Assembly (NCBI RefSeq): GCF_937616625.2
Contig: NC_065573.1
Location: forward strand, 3,735,001-3,799,000
Direction: 5' to 3'
Origin: Mercurialis annua
Taxonomy: Eukaryota > Streptophyta > Magnoliopsida > Malpighiales > Euphorbiaceae
DNA length: 64,000 nucleotides
The notes below the pieces were generated by a model. It was not told where the DNA came from. It worked only from the letters and a program-made list of their open reading frames with translations, and did no database searches. Positions 62,455-64,000 of this stretch are shown here, piece after piece. A program made the translations under genes and the position numbers. Each line of letters opens with the position of its first letter. Positions within the stretch are counted from its first letter, which is position 1.

Positions 62455-63145
62455 CTAAACTTTTATAAACTTAAAATGGGTAAGTTTTTGGGTTGTAACT
62501 TGGATTACTTGGAATTGAAGTTATTGAGTTCCTCTTTTAAAATGGATTACTATTTTATTGAATTATTTTATAAATATAAACTCGGGTTTATATTTGATAA
62601 ACGTTTTGAGTCTGGTTAGACTTGGGTCACTCGACAAGTGAGGTTAGCTTGGTAGTTATTGGTAACTCGGCTAACCCACTATTTGAAAATTTATTATTAT
62701 TTAAAGATTTTTAAATAAAATTTGTAAATTGGATTTTAAAGCGAGAACTCAATAGACTTGTATTTATTGGGCTTTATTACCTAATCGGTATTTTTGTGTT
62801 GTTCTGGATTGTTTATTCCGACGTGTTATTTGTGCTAGTCCTATGTGGTGTCTAGTACTCTCTAGAGTTAGGGTCTGTGTTTAATAATTATTTTATTTGT
62901 CTAGACCCGTCTACTGTTCGTGCTTCAGAGGCGAACCAGGATTAGTTGCTTGCCGGTTATCACGTGGATTAGCAAGCACTGAGTTTGTACTTACTATTTA
63001 CCGCTTTATTAAGTAAATTGTTATTTTAATTTTAAATATATATTGTACGTATATATGGCTCTTAGTTGGAACATGCTACCTAATGGGCATCATTAGGACT
63101 GCGTGTGCACCGGTAATGATCTGGGTAAGGTATATATGGAAATGT

Positions 63146-63272
63146 GGTAACTCGGTGTGAGCATAGCTCTCGAGACCAAATAGAGTAACTCGGTGTAGCA
63201 CAGCTCTCGGGACTCTGGATATGGTAAAAGTTTGGTCAGTGGTAACTCGGTGTATCTCAGCTCTCGGGACCA
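63146..63272. repeat. Three degenerate GGTAACTCGGTGT...CTCTCGGGACC repeats
   Basis: Copies are at about 63146-63177, 63184-63214 and 63241-63272, each about 31 bp with related ends and unequal spacing. They lie in the part of the LTR that in the LARD-like element holds CTCACGCTGG-type direct repeats. Confidence 0.75.
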
Positions 63273-63417
63273 GGCCTATTGCACTATGGTTATTATTTAA
63301 AATTGTGGATTAGGATTCCAACTATTATTCCTAATATCGTTATTAAATGTTTTACATGGTTTTAAAGGTTTTCCACTTGATAAATGTAAATAGTGGTATA
63401 AACTCATCTCAGTATAT

Positions 63418-63443
63418 CTGACCCCGTTGTTATTTTTCCCAAG
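63418..63443 (+). promoter_or_regulatory. 3'-splice-site-like block in the Tekay-like LTR
   Basis: CTGAC (63418-63422), then CCCGTTGTTATTTTTCCC and AAG ending at 63443. The branch A to AG distance is 22 nt. The acceptor is AAG here instead of CAG. Confidence 0.38.
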
Positions 63444-63855
63444 TTTATGATCTGAGAGAGTCTGGTGATCTCCGCATTTAATTTTCCTCGGAGGTTCCAT
63501 TTATTTTAGTAGAACTGTCAAACTGTTTTATTCTTAGACCTCAGTAGTTGACTATACATCGTTATTTTTATTCTAGTTGTTGTCGGATTGGTCCGACTGG
63601 ATTATTATTGCTTTAGCATGTTATATAATTATTCAATACTATTTATGTTACGCCTATTTATAACTCAGTATTGGAAAGCATGTTATATTTAAATGTTGCA
63701 TAATATAACTGCTAGATTTAGGCCGAAGTCTCGGTTGCCCCCGAGCATTGGTTTTTTGCAGGTTTATGTGTTAATTGAAAGGCTAGCTACTGGTTTTGGT
63801 ACTACATTACCCATACCCTAGCGCCGGTTGCGATTCATGAAAATGGGTCGTGACA

Positions 63856-64000
63856 AACTTGGTATCAGAGCTTTGGTTTCAAACCAAGGCCATTTGCTTG
63901 CTATGTGTTTACTCTGTTAAGTATGGTTATGTCTTAGGAACTACTGCGGATATAGGTTTTTGTTATGTCTTTAAAAACGTCATCTTTTGATTTTAAAACA
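63856..64000 (+). mobile_element. Start of a second internal domain: PBS and leader
   Basis: Spacer AACT, PBS TGGTATCAGAGC (63860-63871), then the palindrome TTGGTTTCAAACCAA (63873-63887) and a leader closely similar to 20691-20840 of the LARD-like element, including the shared AACGTCATCTTTTGATTTTA. The domain runs off the window. It may belong to an autonomous or a LARD-like copy; the first 145 bp cannot tell which. Confidence 0.9.

Larger units (their letters stand above)
56549..63855 (+). mobile_element. 5'-truncated Tekay/Del-like chromovirus (gag-pol plus LTR)
   Basis: Ty3/gypsy sequence starts abruptly inside gag next to satellite. The 5' LTR, PBS, leader and gag N-terminus are missing, and there is no TG end or target duplication at the break. 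The order gag, zinc knuckle, protease, RT, RNase H, integrase, chromodomain-like tail in one frame, with long LTRs and a tRNA-iMet PBS, fits the Tekay (Del) clade of plant chromoviruses. A polypurine tract and a 2,870-bp LTR follow. The LTR is followed by a PBS instead of target DNA. Confidence 0.9.
60986..63855 (+). mobile_element. LTR of the Tekay-like element (2,870 bp), PPT on left and PBS on right
   Basis: It begins TGTAATAACCCG and ends GGGTCGTGACA. It has a 125-bp duplicated palindrome unit near its start (61127-61402), the AACCCTAAATCATTC block (61474-61488), GTAAGT (61578-61583), a 4 x 27-bp minisatellite (62347-62454), three CTCGGTGT motifs (63146-63272), CTGAC...AAG (63418-63443) and the CTCGG/CCGAG stem (63730-63745). 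The left flank is a polypurine tract (3' LTR context) and the right flank a PBS (5' LTR context). There is no 5-bp target duplication at either edge. ORF-like frames at 61094-61537 come from the palindromes. Confidence 0.93.

Noticed and set aside
60986..63855. Solo LTR interpretation for the LTR at 61-63.9 kb
   Set aside because: It has a polypurine tract and gag-pol directly upstream and a primer-binding site directly downstream, and no target duplication.

Overview
The window is repetitive, gene-free plant heterochromatin, most likely from a eudicot nuclear genome. About 43 kb (some 700 copies) is one tandem satellite with a 60-bp monomer. The rest is long-LTR Ty3/gypsy retrotransposons. 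I find no host protein gene, rRNA or tRNA gene. The plant assignment rests on a Tekay/Del-type chromovirus polyprotein, a primer-binding site matching plant initiator tRNA-Met, long LTRs ending GGGTCGTGACA, and 5-bp target duplications. I cannot name the species.

Layout: 1-490 is the 3' end of an LTR whose start lies outside the window. 491-9882 is satellite in the 'plus' orientation: a diverged part to about 4.75 kb, then a 2,380-bp higher-order repeat (HOR A). 9883-12877 is a minus-strand solo LTR with target duplication ATTTG and an array of eight palindromes. 12878-17637 is more HOR A satellite. 17638-27642 is a complete non-autonomous LTR element (LARD-like) with 3.05-kb LTRs, a 3.9-kb non-coding interior and target duplication TAAAA. 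27643-34605 is HOR A remnant and diverged satellite. At 34606-34612, inside one palindromic AAACGTT box, the satellite flips orientation. 34613-56548 is satellite in the 'minus' orientation, with a second higher-order repeat (HOR B, mostly 2.07-2.19 kb, eight copies) from about 39.5 to 55.3 kb. 56549-60985 is a 5'-truncated Tekay-like gag-pol in a single frame broken by four stop codons. 60986-63855 is its LTR. 63856-64000 begins with a primer-binding site, so this LTR has a polypurine tract on its left and a primer-binding site on its right.

The parts are related. The LARD-like element and the gag-pol element share their primer-binding-site leader, polypurine region, LTR ends and internal LTR blocks, so they look like non-autonomous and autonomous partners of one lineage. 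All four LTR types carry a CTGAC branch-point-like motif 22-26 nt before an AG, and two of them also have a donor-like site about 110 nt after a shared AACCCTAAATCATTC block. This suggests an intron inside the LTR. In the satellite, homogenised higher-order domains lie on both sides of a diverged zone holding the orientation switch. That makes the locus a candidate centromeric or pericentromeric block, which sequence alone cannot prove.
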